Shown here piece after piece: positions 23,211 to 31,167 of a stretch of 36,874 bases of DNA (positions are counted from its first letter, which is position 1; every line of letters begins with the position of its first letter). The position numbers and the translations under genes are program-made. Source of the stretch: Bacillota bacterium (GTDB lineage: Bacteria; Bacillota; Clostridia; Christensenellales; Aristaeellaceae); NCBI GenBank assembly GCA_023413135.1, contig JAEZQK010000066.1:1-36874 (forward strand), read 5' to 3'. The notes beneath the pieces are model-generated. The model saw nothing but the letters and a program-made list of their open reading frames with translations, was not told the DNA's origin and did no database searches.

Positions 23211-24152
23211 TCATATCCTGGCGCGCTTTTGCAATTGCAAATTCAGTATGCACATGGTAAGCGCAACCAGGAGCACAATCACCGCGACCGCAGCCGCGTA
23301 CCCGGCCTTGTATTCCATGATATAGGCACGGTACAGGAAGGTGGCCGGCATTTCAGACATGCGCGCAGGGCCGCCCTGGGTGATTTGCCAGACGATGTCG
23401 AAGGTTTTCAGCGTACCCACCAGGCCCATGATCAGTATGGTGATATGGGTGGATATCAGCATCGGCAGGGTGATGTAGCGTACATTCTGCCACCGGCTGC
23501 ACCCGTCGATATAGCTGGCTTCCATGATGTCGTGGGGCATGCCGATGATGCCGCCGATATAAAGCGTCATGCTGAAGCCTATGTAGGTGTAAATGTTTGC
23601 AATAATAACGATCCACAGCGCTGTTGCGGGGCTGCCCAGCCAGTCCTGAGTCAGGTGCCCAAGGCCTATGTCGCGCAGGGTGGCATTGATCACGCCGGTG
23701 TTGATGTTGAATATATTGTTGAAAATATACCCGATGACTACCAGCGACATGATATTGGGCAGGAACACGATGGAGCGCGTCAGGCTTCGGAGCTTTAGCC
23801 GGCTCTCCTGAAAAACCAGTGCCAAAATGAAACCAAAGACCGCCTGAACCGGGATGGTGACCAGGAAATAGAGCAGCGTGTTTTTCATCGAGATTTTGAA
23901 ATAAGGGTCTTTGAACAGGCTGACATAATTGTCAAACCAGATGAATGTTCTATTTTTGCTGACCCCGTTCCACTTGAAAAACGAAGTCTGCACATTGAAT
24001 GCCATTGCGTAGTACGTAAAAAACGCAAGGAATGCAAACAGCGGAATCAGATACAAATAAGCCGTGTTGGTTTTCCCAAGCACGCCCGGCCGGAAAGCCC
24101 GAACGGGTTTTAAACGTGCTTTGTTTGTTTTCAGTACGGTTATGCCGGACAT
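23211..24152 (-). CDS. Sugar ABC transporter permease (MalF type)
   Basis: 313 residues. After a basic N-terminus of about 30 residues the first helix is YLYLIPLFAFLAFFTYYAMAF. The EAA loop is EASYIDGCSRWQNVRYITLP. The periplasm-facing motif and the late helix AAAVAVIVLLVALTMCIL complete six segments. GAGGTGATCC precedes ATG 24152. It forms the channel with the MalG-type subunit encoded downstream. A stable hairpin separates it from the binding-protein gene upstream. Confidence 0.92.
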   Translation of the reverse strand: MSGITVLKTNKARLKPVRAFRPGVLGKTNTAYLYLIPLFAFLAFFTYYAMAFNVQTSFFKWNGVSKNRTFIWFDNYVSLFKDPYFKISMKNTLLYFLVTIPVQAVFGFILALVFQESRLKLRSLTRSIVFLPNIMSLVVIGYIFNNIFNINTGVINATLRDIGLGHLTQDWLGSPATALWIVIIANIYTYIGFSMTLYIGGIIGMPHDIMEASYIDGCSRWQNVRYITLPMLISTHITILIMGLVGTLKTFDIVWQITQGGPARMSEMPATFLYRAYIMEYKAGYAAAVAVIVLLVALTMCILNLQLQKRARI

Positions 24153-24213
24153 TGGATCACCTCAATTTGGAGAAATCGCGGTTGGCAGACTGCACCGGGC
24201 TTTGAAAGGAGTG

Positions 24214-24242
24214 TGGTGGATGAATCCGGAATCCATCCACCA
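24214..24242 (-). promoter_or_regulatory. Intercistronic hairpin after the binding-protein gene
   Basis: TGGTGGATG (24214-24222) pairs with CATCCACCA (24234-24242), and the inner ATTCCGGAT is almost self-complementary. No U-run follows on the minus strand, so mRNA stabilisation or processing is more likely than termination. It matches the hairpin placed after the binding-protein gene of the first sugar locus. Confidence 0.6.
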
Positions 24243-24257
24243 TACAGCGAATCCTTC

Positions 24258-25604
24258 TTAGCGGTCTACAGACTGCGAAGCCGTTTGTACAGATTCGGCG
24301 GCCTGTTCAGGGGTCATGACGCCGGCGGCAACCGCCTGCAGCGCGTCGTTAAGCGCGTTGGCGATGCCCGCATAGCGCAGCTCACGTGCGTATTGGCCGT
24401 TGGCGATACCATCCTCGGCCACTTTCAGTGATTTCGTCTGAAGCTCGCCGATCATGTCTTCGTTGGCCTTGCTCAGATCAACGCCGACCGCGCTGGGCAG
24501 CACCTGCAGGGTGTTGGCCCAAATGGTTTGGCCTTCGCCTACTGTCATGAACTCGATGAACTTCCAGGCCGCTTCTTTTTCTTCATCGGTGGCCTCGGCG
24601 TTCATGCCCCAGGCGATGTCCACCGTTACCTGCATACTCTGCTCCGCGCCGTCCACCAGCGACGGCATCATCATGAAGCCCAAGTCCTTCACGTTGCGGG
24701 TTTCATCGGTAACGCCAAGGTCATAGCCGCTCTTGGTCAGCGCGCCGCCGTGCCAGGTACCGCAGCTGATCATGGAGTAGCTGTCGCCGGCACCGCCCAG
24801 CAGGAACGCTTCATTGATGTCGGGATAGAGCGCCACGCCCAGCGATCCGGGGGCGAAGAATCTGTCGTCAAACAGTTTTTTCCACAGCGCGAAAGCCTGA
24901 ATGAATTCCGGCTCGGTGAAGGAAACGTTTCCTTCCTGGGCTTCATAAATTTTGCCCGGGGCGATCTGGTTCATGATGCCCATAAAGACATCGCGGCAGG
25001 TCCAGCCCTCTTTGGCGCCGATGGCCACGCCGGGAATGGATTTCGGGAATTTCGCGGAAAGCTTCGCGATGGCGTCCATCATCTCATCATAGGTGGTAGG
25101 AACGCTTTGAATGCCGGCTGCGGCAAACATTTCCGCGTTGTACTCGATCAGCGGTGTGGCGGTCATGCCGCCGGGCAGTACGTACAGCTCTTCGCCGGAG
25201 TAGGCGCACTGGTCCAGAGCAGCGCCCAGGAACAGGTCACGCCAGTTTGCGCCCAGCTTCTTTTCCGCCCAGGGCGCCAGCGGCTCCATGAACTCCTTGT
25301 ATTGATTGGCCCGGGCACCAACCTGCATGGCGATGACGGTGGGGCCTTCGCCGGCCGGCAGGCCTGCGGACAGCTTCTGGAAGAAGGAGTCGGACTCGCC
25401 CACATGGGTGACTTCCAGATTGATGTCGGGGTACTTGGCATCAAAAGCAGCCTTGATCGCCGGCATCTGCGATTCGGTCTCGGTCGGAATCCATTTCCAG
25501 AAGGTGATGGTAACCTTTTTGCCCTCTTCGGCGCCCGCGCCGAATGCGCAGGTGGTAAGCACCATGATCAGCGCCAGCATAAGGACGGACAGCTTTCTCA
25601 ACAT
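24258..25604 (-). CDS. Sugar ABC transporter substrate-binding protein (family 1)
   Basis: 448 residues. The signal peptide is MLRKLSVLMLALIMVLTTCA, with likely cleavage after GAGA; a cysteine is present but its context (LTTC) is a poor lipobox. The mature part starts VTITFWKWIPTETESQMPAI, a family 1 binding-protein opening, and includes IDVGVSLP-like MQVGARANQYKEFMEPLAPW and YNAEMFAAAGIQSVPTTYDEM. ATG 25604 is preceded by GGAGG at 9 nt. It feeds the two permeases downstream; the GH43 gene at the operon end suggests arabino- or xylo-oligosaccharides. It lies directly downstream of the AraC-type response regulator, its probable activator. Confidence 0.9.
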   Translation of the reverse strand: MLRKLSVLMLALIMVLTTCAFGAGAEEGKKVTITFWKWIPTETESQMPAIKAAFDAKYPDINLEVTHVGESDSFFQKLSAGLPAGEGPTVIAMQVGARANQYKEFMEPLAPWAEKKLGANWRDLFLGAALDQCAYSGEELYVLPGGMTATPLIEYNAEMFAAAGIQSVPTTYDEMMDAIAKLSAKFPKSIPGVAIGAKEGWTCRDVFMGIMNQIAPGKIYEAQEGNVSFTEPEFIQAFALWKKLFDDRFFAPGSLGVALYPDINEAFLLGGAGDSYSMISCGTWHGGALTKSGYDLGVTDETRNVKDLGFMMMPSLVDGAEQSMQVTVDIAWGMNAEATDEEKEAAWKFIEFMTVGEGQTIWANTLQVLPSAVGVDLSKANEDMIGELQTKSLKVAEDGIANGQYARELRYAGIANALNDALQAVAAGVMTPEQAAESVQTASQSVDR

Positions 25605-25698
25605 GGTCGATTCCTCCATTTCTCTTTTACCGCGTGCGGTGTTGAAAAAATCATACCAAAAAGCATGCGAAAATAGCTGCAAGATTTCTATATCGTAC

Positions 25699-25713
25699 AC
25701 CAAAATCTTTGGT
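25699..25713 (-). promoter_or_regulatory. Palindrome upstream of the second sugar operon
   Basis: ACCAAA (25699-25704), ATC, TTTGGT (25708-25713) is a perfect 6-bp inverted repeat in the 134-bp gap between the response regulator and the binding-protein gene. It is about 95 bp upstream of the start codon. A TATGAT at 25665-25670 (minus strand) may be the -10, without a good -35, which would fit activation. Confidence 0.4.
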
Positions 25714-25738
25714 TTGTTGGGTGTTTTATGCAGTTTTT

Positions 25739-27142
25739 CTATTTTTCACCGTGAATACCATCCACGTCCCCGGCGACGCGGCTGCGTCCCGCCGGGCTTT
25801 CGCCGGTTACCTGCCTGTATACTTTGAAGAAATAATTGTAGCTGTTGAACCCCACCTGATGGTATACGTCCTTGATCGCGAAGCCCTGCTCCGTCAATAG
25901 CTTCTGTGCCTGAAAAATCCGGTGGCGGTTCAGATAATCCACAAAGGTGCAGCCGGTTTCGTTGTGGAAACTGGTACTTAGATAGGAAGGCACAACGTTC
26001 ACATGGCGCGCGACCTTGCCAAGGGAAATGGGCTGGCGGTAATGGGCCTGGATGTAGGCGATGGCGCCCTGAACATGCGCCGAGCAGCGCTGGGCTCTTG
26101 AAAAATGGGATGCCAGCAAGCCCTTGGCCCAATCAAAGAAGGCCTCCAGGCTTTGCTGCTGCTGGAGCTGCTCCAGGGGCACTTCCACGTCATTTACAGC
26201 AAACACGTCAAGCAATGCACGGGCCATGGGCTGCGCGGCGCATAGATAAGGAGAGCATTTCAGCGCCTTTTCGCGCAGGGCGTTAAGCGCCAGGAATGCG
26301 TCTGCGCTGCCGCCGTGCTTAAGCGCCGCCATAAGCCGGCCTTCGTCCTGCACGAAAAGGTGCGTTTGCCCATCGCCAAAGAGCATGGCCTCCGCACGGA
26401 GCAGCGCTGATTCGGCTTCCCTGGGGCAGGTCTCCAGGCGCAGGATCTCCACCTGGGTATCCAGGTACATTTGAAGGCATTGGCGGATTCTTCTCTCGGT
26501 TTCGCCGTCCGTGCTTCTACCGGTGAGCAGGTACAGCGCGCCGGGGCGCAGCCACCTTAAATAATGCGTCGTGGCCGGATCCACCAATTGCAGGATCAGG
26601 CTCTGAATTGACCGCATAAGCAGGCCGATATCCTCCTCGGCAGATTCTTCAAGCCATTGCATGAACGGAATGCCGCACAGAAACAAGCTCAAGGCCTGTC
26701 CTTGGTCAAAATGCCCGGCTCCCGTATGCGAAACTGCCGTGTCCCGGGCCGCGTCTTCGCCGGATGGCACCTTGAAGCGCAATTCCTGCAATAAACGGGA
26801 AAACCGCTGCGCATTCAGGTCATCCTTGAGAATGTAGTCCACCGCCCCCATGCGGAACGTCTCCCGCACGAATTCATAGTTGCTGTAGCTGGAAACCACC
26901 ACAATATGCGGCCTGTGCGAAAGCTCGCTGAGCGCCTGCATCAGAGCAATGCCGTCCATGCGCGGCATGCTGACATCCAGAAAAAGCACATCGGGGTTAA
27001 GCCTTTGGCAAAGTGCCAGCGCCTCCTGCCCGTCGCCGGCTTCACCCAGCAGCTCAAACCCCAGGGCTTGCCAATCCACCAGCGAGGCCAGCAGATTGCG
27101 CGCAAGCAGGTCGTCGTCAACGATGATCGCCCGGATGCTCAT
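25739..27142 (-). CDS. Response regulator with AraC-type DNA-binding domain (YesN-like)
   Basis: 467 residues. The receiver domain (1-120) has acidic residues DDD at 9-11, phosphoacceptor D56 in LFLDVSMPRMDG and K106 in YILKDD. The centre (about 150-350) is a helical linker of no known fold. The last 100 residues hold two AraC helix-turn-helix units: ISLGKVARHVNVVPSYLSTS and IKDVYHQVGFNSYNYFFKVY. It would bind DNA upstream of the adjacent binding-protein gene when phosphorylated by the overlapping kinase. ATG 27142 is taken as start; a GTG at 27148 has a better-spaced GGAG and is equally possible. The start overlaps the kinase by 26 nt. Confidence 0.92.
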   Translation of the reverse strand: MSIRAIIVDDDLLARNLLASLVDWQALGFELLGEAGDGQEALALCQRLNPDVLFLDVSMPRMDGIALMQALSELSHRPHIVVVSSYSNYEFVRETFRMGAVDYILKDDLNAQRFSRLLQELRFKVPSGEDAARDTAVSHTGAGHFDQGQALSLFLCGIPFMQWLEESAEEDIGLLMRSIQSLILQLVDPATTHYLRWLRPGALYLLTGRSTDGETERRIRQCLQMYLDTQVEILRLETCPREAESALLRAEAMLFGDGQTHLFVQDEGRLMAALKHGGSADAFLALNALREKALKCSPYLCAAQPMARALLDVFAVNDVEVPLEQLQQQQSLEAFFDWAKGLLASHFSRAQRCSAHVQGAIAYIQAHYRQPISLGKVARHVNVVPSYLSTSFHNETGCTFVDYLNRHRIFQAQKLLTEQGFAIKDVYHQVGFNSYNYFFKVYRQVTGESPAGRSRVAGDVDGIHGEK

Positions 27143-28952
27143 TTTCACTTTCACTCTCCATGATGTAGGGCATGACCGCAGTCACCTCTGTATACTCCCC
27201 TTCGCAGCTTTTGATGCTCAGTCCGTATGTCTCGCCGAAGGCCAGTTGCAATCGCCTGTGAACGTTGCGCAAACCGATGCTGCTATGACCGGATTTCGCA
27301 CTGGGCGTTTCTGAATCCAGCAGCCGCGCAAGGCGCTCTTGGGGGATCCCTTTACCGTTATCGTGTACCTGTATGACCAGGTTCCCGCCGCTGCGCCCAA
27401 TCATCACACGGATCGTACCGCTCTTTTTTGTTCCCTCAAACCCATGCAGCAGCGCGTTTTCCAGCAAGGGCTGCAAAAGCATGCGCGGCACCAGCGCGTT
27501 TTCCGCGTCCGGATCCAGTGCCACCGTCATCTGCACGTCGTCCAGGTAGCGGTATTTTTGCAGGCTCATGTAGTTCACTGCAAATTCCACTTCGGTGTGA
27601 AGGGGAATCATTTCCCGCGTATCATCCAGCGAAGCGCGCAAAAGCTGGGTCAAAAGCGTGGTGATATGCTCGATATTGCGCGCCCCGCGCAGCGTCGCCA
27701 GGTAGCGGATGGTGCCCAGGGTATTGTATAGAAAGTGCGGATTGATTTGTGCGCGGAAGACGTCACGCTCCGCCTTCCGCTTTTCCCGCTCCGAGCTGCG
27801 CACATCCTCCAGCAACTGCTCTATGCGCTCCATCATGTGGTTAAAGGCCAAGGCCAATTCCGCCACCTCGTCCTTGCCGCGCACCAGGGCACGCACGCCG
27901 ATGTCTTCCTGGGCAACGCTCACCATGGTGTTGCGCAGCGCGCGCAAATCGCGGGTGAGCCTATGGATCAAAACCACCAGCATGCCCATCAGCGGCAGCG
28001 CCACAATTAGAAGCCCTGCCAGCGAAAGCGAAAGGATCTCGTTGGTGGAAGATAGAAGCGCCTTTTCCTCCATAATGCCCATCAGCGTAATACCGGAATA
28101 TTCGGAGTATTCCCGAACCACCTGCAATTTCCGGCCTCCGGCCCAAACCGTGTGTGTGCTTTCCAGTAAATCCAGGTCTTTGAGCGCTTTCAGCTCCGAT
28201 GGCGGTGCAAAATCATTTTCCTTGAGCGCGGTGATGGTGGGATGGTCTGAATCCACCAGCATGCGCCCGTCTTCCAGCAGCGCGATGACCCGCGCGCCTT
28301 TGGGCAGGGCGGTACGCTCGATCAACTCCGTAATGACCGCGTAATCCATGTTCAGCATGACCGCGCCATAGACCTTTCCCTGCACCTTGATGGGCGTCAG
28401 CACCGAAAGCGTGTCCATTTGCCCGCGGCTGATGGAGCTGTACATCCGGTCATTTTGAAGTTCAAAGACGGCGCGCGCCTGACCTCGCAGCACCTCCATC
28501 ACAAACGGTTTGTCCATCATTCCGTAATTGGGAGAGACATACAGGCCGCTTTGGAAAAGGTAGCCCGAGGGACTGATGATGGCAATGCCGCGGATATGCT
28601 CCGAAAACGCGAAAAAGCCGCCCATGAACGATTCCAGCTCCCACGCCTGGGTATTGAAGGCGCCGTCTTCGCCAAACGGGCCTTTTTCAATGACCGGCAG
28701 GTACTTGGTATTGCTGTAGCTCATTTGATTGGCTACGTTGATGGCGCTGCGCAAAAAGCCATCCAATTGCGCGCGGATGGAGGCAACGCCGGCCTGCGTG
28801 CTGCGCAGGGCATCCCGGGCAATAATGGAGGACATGCTAAAGTACCAGATGCCGGACACCAGCACGATGCTGATCAGGAGCAGGGCCAGGATCGCGGCGA
28901 TCAGGTGTGCGCGAATGCCACCATGGCGCTTATGGCTTACTCTTTCGTTCAC
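27117..28952 (-). CDS. Sensor histidine kinase (YesM-like)
   Basis: 611 residues. Membrane helices lie at about 17-39 and 307-330, enclosing an extracellular Cache-type sensor of about 265 residues (GIAIISPSGYLFQSGLYVSP, VYGAVMLNMDYAVITELI). A HAMP segment spans 331-384. The kinase core has the His_kinase motif AQINPHFLYNTLGTIRYLA with H406 and an ATPase domain (LLQPLLENALLHGF, HDNGKGIP, SSIGLRNVHRRL). This is the LytS/YesM group that pairs with AraC-type regulators in sugar loci. The start is GTG 28952 with a weak AGGATTT site. A good promoter lies upstream. Confidence 0.92.
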   Translation of the reverse strand: MNERVSHKRHGGIRAHLIAAILALLLISIVLVSGIWYFSMSSIIARDALRSTQAGVASIRAQLDGFLRSAINVANQMSYSNTKYLPVIEKGPFGEDGAFNTQAWELESFMGGFFAFSEHIRGIAIISPSGYLFQSGLYVSPNYGMMDKPFVMEVLRGQARAVFELQNDRMYSSISRGQMDTLSVLTPIKVQGKVYGAVMLNMDYAVITELIERTALPKGARVIALLEDGRMLVDSDHPTITALKENDFAPPSELKALKDLDLLESTHTVWAGGRKLQVVREYSEYSGITLMGIMEEKALLSSTNEILSLSLAGLLIVALPLMGMLVVLIHRLTRDLRALRNTMVSVAQEDIGVRALVRGKDEVAELALAFNHMMERIEQLLEDVRSSEREKRKAERDVFRAQINPHFLYNTLGTIRYLATLRGARNIEHITTLLTQLLRASLDDTREMIPLHTEVEFAVNYMSLQKYRYLDDVQMTVALDPDAENALVPRMLLQPLLENALLHGFEGTKKSGTIRVMIGRSGGNLVIQVHDNGKGIPQERLARLLDSETPSAKSGHSSIGLRNVHRRLQLAFGETYGLSIKSCEGEYTEVTAVMPYIMESESENEHPGDHR

Positions 28953-28989
28953 TTAAATCCTATTCCCTTAAGCGCATTTCGTTTTATCT

Positions 28990-29042
28990 ATTATTATGCA
29001 TGGTTTGAATTGTGTCAATGGCCTTATGTGAAAGCGTTGGTA
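28990..29042 (-). promoter_or_regulatory. Promoter of the two-component operon with possible cre site
   Basis: On the minus strand: TTGACA (29018-29013), a 17-nt spacer and AATAAT (28995-28990). About 10 bp upstream of the -35, the plus strand reads TGAAAGCGTTGGTA (29029-29042), which matches the first ten positions of the CcpA box consensus TGWAARCGYTWNCW and deviates near the end. Catabolite control is therefore possible but unproven. Confidence 0.5.
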
Positions 29043-29112
29043 TCAGACTGGAATGGATGGACGCAAAAGGTCGAAACGCCATGGAGAGCCGGACCGGATC
29101 AGAGCCCATATC

Positions 29113-29922
29113 TCATTGTGTCAGATCGATAGTAGCATTGAGGATATCGTCGATATCATAAATCCTTGCGCTTTTTAGTTTTCCAATAGACATTGTATAA
29201 TAATCTTGTGTTTCAGGGATAACGCTATTTTCTTCATCTTTTAAAACGAAACGCCATTCATTCTGCGCGCTATAAGCAGCATTCTTTTGAAATAGCATTA
29301 GTTCACTACTGTCGGAGAAACATCCTTCGATTATTCCTCCAGAATGCTTGTAGATCATGCCGTAAAATTGCTGAAGGCGTGTATTTACATTATCTTCATA
29401 TAAGGCAGGGCGAAATATTTCTGCATAATTGATATAGGTTACTTTTCCAAATTGATAACCATATCCTTTCTTGGCCGCATGGTTACCGGATTTATTTACA
29501 AACTCCTGAACAGAAATGCACACTATATATCTACCAAATTGGCGGATTTCTTTTCGAAATTCCTCGCAAAACACCCCTGTAGAATCGGATGTGTAATCGA
29601 TAATAAACTCGTCAAATAAGGATCCGCAGAAAATCGGAATCTTATCATCATTCGGGATACCAAAAACATCATCACTCATAATTTGCATATCATATGTTTT
29701 CCCTCTTAGAGTAATTGTGTCTTTTCTATATTCCTCCTGAACATTATTTCTTCCATCGTATGGATCGCCTCGAAAAGCATTCTCAAGCTGTCGAAAATAG
29801 CCACTTTCTTTCATGTAAATATTGCCCTCCAGAATATCTTTTGCATATTCTGGCTTCTCACAGCATTTCATCAAGATATTCCGAAATTCCGAACGAAAGA
29901 ATTTCATCTTGTTTCCATTCAT
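29113..29922 (-). CDS. DUF2971-like protein
   Basis: 269 residues, soluble, AT-rich gene. The N-terminal YFRQLENAFRGDPYDGRNNV and the C-terminal SAQNEWRFVLKDE resemble DUF2971 proteins, where an early substrate-like loop and a late NEWR motif are conserved. The central part RYIVCISVQEFVNKSG and VTYINYAEIF also follows that layout. The function of the family is not established; homologs are often found in defence or mobile regions. The ribosome site is weak (AGGAT, 15 nt upstream of ATG 29922), and an internal ATG at residue 6 is an alternative. The neighbour upstream is a toxin-antitoxin pair in the same orientation, 47 nt away. Confidence 0.5.
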   Translation of the reverse strand: MNGNKMKFFRSEFRNILMKCCEKPEYAKDILEGNIYMKESGYFRQLENAFRGDPYDGRNNVQEEYRKDTITLRGKTYDMQIMSDDVFGIPNDDKIPIFCGSLFDEFIIDYTSDSTGVFCEEFRKEIRQFGRYIVCISVQEFVNKSGNHAAKKGYGYQFGKVTYINYAEIFRPALYEDNVNTRLQQFYGMIYKHSGGIIEGCFSDSSELMLFQKNAAYSAQNEWRFVLKDEENSVIPETQDYYTMSIGKLKSARIYDIDDILNATIDLTQ

Positions 29923-29969
29923 GTATTTATGCTCTATCCTTTTGAAGGGGTGTACAAAAGTGCACGAAG

Positions 29970-30281
29970 CTATATCAGCTTGATATAATCCTGTCTGCCG
30001 TAGAAAAACCTGTAGACAATGACTGCCTTAGCCGGTTCATCTATCTTATAAACCAATACATAATGGTTGATAACTACTTTGCGGTAACCGTCCATTTTCA
30101 AGCGTGGATCGCGGCACAATTCATAGAGATGAGGATTCTCCTTGAGCCTGCCATAACACTGTTCGACTTCTTCGATGAAATGGATCGCAGCCGGCTTGTT
30201 ACCCAGCTCGACGGCGATATAGGCAATGATATTGGACAAGTCCTCATGCGCCAGTTCCGTAATGTTCAGCCTATAAGCCAT
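29970..30281 (-). CDS. RelE/ParE-family toxin
   Basis: 103 residues, the standard size. Family features: AYRLNITELAHEDLSNIIAY, FIEEVEQCYGRLKENPHLYE, and the terminal strands YRKVVINHYVLVYKIDE and VIVYRFFYGRQDYIKLI. RelE toxins cut mRNA on the ribosome and ParE toxins poison gyrase; the sequence alone does not decide which. FYGRQDY at the end is common in the RelE/ParE superfamily. The start overlaps the antitoxin gene by 11 nt, ensuring coupled translation. Confidence 0.88.
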   Translation of the reverse strand: MAYRLNITELAHEDLSNIIAYIAVELGNKPAAIHFIEEVEQCYGRLKENPHLYELCRDPRLKMDGYRKVVINHYVLVYKIDEPAKAVIVYRFFYGRQDYIKLI

Positions 30282-30531
30282 ACTTTTCCCTGATGCCTTT
30301 CAGGGAAGCATCCCCGTCCAGCACTTTTCCGTCATCCGCTTGCTTTTGTGCGGCAGCCAGCTTGCTGTAAACGTCCAACATCAGCATTTTCTCTTCATAC
30401 ATTTGCATACTCATGATTACCATATCGCCATAACCGTTCTTCGTGACGAAAATCGGTTCTTTGGATCGATGGCATAGCGCCGATATTTCGCTTGTATTTT
30501 TCAGGTCCTTAATGGGAATAATTTGCGGCAT
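30271..30531 (-). CDS. Phd/YefM-family antitoxin
   Basis: 86 residues. The N-terminal DNA-binding part is IIPIKDLKNTSEISALCHRS, then EPIFVTKNGYGDMVIMSMQMYE, the classic Phd/YefM fold. The C-terminal tail (AAQKQADDGKVLDGDASLKG) is the flexible toxin-binding segment. The protein neutralises the downstream toxin and with it represses the operon. GGAGG lies 8 nt before ATG 30531, and palindromes cover the promoter. Confidence 0.9.
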   Translation of the reverse strand: MPQIIPIKDLKNTSEISALCHRSKEPIFVTKNGYGDMVIMSMQMYEEKMLMLDVYSKLAAAQKQADDGKVLDGDASLKGIREKYGL

Positions 30532-30547
30532 ACGGATCGCCTCCTTG

Positions 30548-30586
30548 ATATGGCCATATTATACCATAATATTGCCCATCGTGCAA
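30548..30586 (-). promoter_or_regulatory. Toxin-antitoxin promoter with two palindromes
   Basis: On the minus strand: TTGCAC (30586-30581), a 17-nt spacer and TATAAT (30563-30558). ATATTAT-ACC-ATAATAT (30556-30572) overlaps the -10, and the perfect 12-bp palindrome ATATGGCCATAT (30548-30559) adjoins it. These are good candidates for binding by the antitoxin-toxin complex. Confidence 0.75.
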
Positions 30587-30687
30587 CTGCGTAATACGCC
30601 CTGCTCAGCTATGGGCGCGGTATAGTGGGCGGAGAGCACGGGACACTTTCCGCCCGGTTCGTATTCAGAATCGGCCAGCTATGCTGA

Positions 30688-31158
30688 TCATTTGCAATTC
30701 ATCAAGTAAAATATGACGTGGCTTTTTTGGTGCGTAACCTCATCTGAAATTTCAAAGCCAAGTTTCATGTATAAATTGATTGCGCGCTTATTGAAGCAAG
30801 CCACAGTCAGCCGGAAATTTGTTGCTCCCAAATTCTTTTTGGCATATTCCATACCGGATTTCATAAAGGCAGATCCCAATCCATTTGAGCATAATTCGGG
30901 TTTTAACCCAAGCCCGATATCCAGCGCATCCATGCGATACATGTTATTTTCCGTGGTGGGGATTTGCGCTGATTTGCCAAAGCAAAAGTAACCGGTCAAA
31001 TGCTTTTCTGAGTCAACGCATGCGTAATACTCACCGTTCATCAGTTCATTAACCGTCTCATCATTCTTTTGAAAGCTGTATATGGAGTATTCGGCCGGAT
31101 AATTCCAACACGATATTTCATTGGCATGCCGGCTTGTCATCGGCTGTACTTGATACAT
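30688..31158 (-). CDS. GNAT family N-acetyltransferase
   Basis: 156 residues. It resembles the RimI/RimJ group: an N-terminal MTSRHANEISCWNYPAEYSI, the acetyl-CoA loop LGLKPELCSNGLGSAFMKSG, and motif B FRLTVACFNKRAINLYMKLG followed by FE. The acceptor substrate is unknown. GAGG lies 8 nt before ATG 31158, and the stop of the upstream phzF-like gene is 9 nt away, so the two are cotranscribed. The sequence 30600-30687 downstream holds a GC-rich inverted repeat (GGGCGGA/TCCGCCC) without a U-run. Confidence 0.88.
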   Translation of the reverse strand: MYQVQPMTSRHANEISCWNYPAEYSIYSFQKNDETVNELMNGEYYACVDSEKHLTGYFCFGKSAQIPTTENNMYRMDALDIGLGLKPELCSNGLGSAFMKSGMEYAKKNLGATNFRLTVACFNKRAINLYMKLGFEISDEVTHQKSHVIFYLMNCK

Positions 31159-31167
31159 ATCGGTACC

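Noticed and set aside
24528..25676. A 382-codon plus-strand open frame opposite the second substrate-binding protein
   Set aside because: It is antisense to a clearly conserved gene, is rich in low-likelihood residues for a folded protein and has no ribosome site; it reflects GC-rich codon bias.
30627..30652. Terminator hairpin GGGCGGA/TCCGCCC after the GNAT gene
   Set aside because: No U-run follows on either strand, and the loop is long; it could be another palindromic repeat remnant but cannot be supported.
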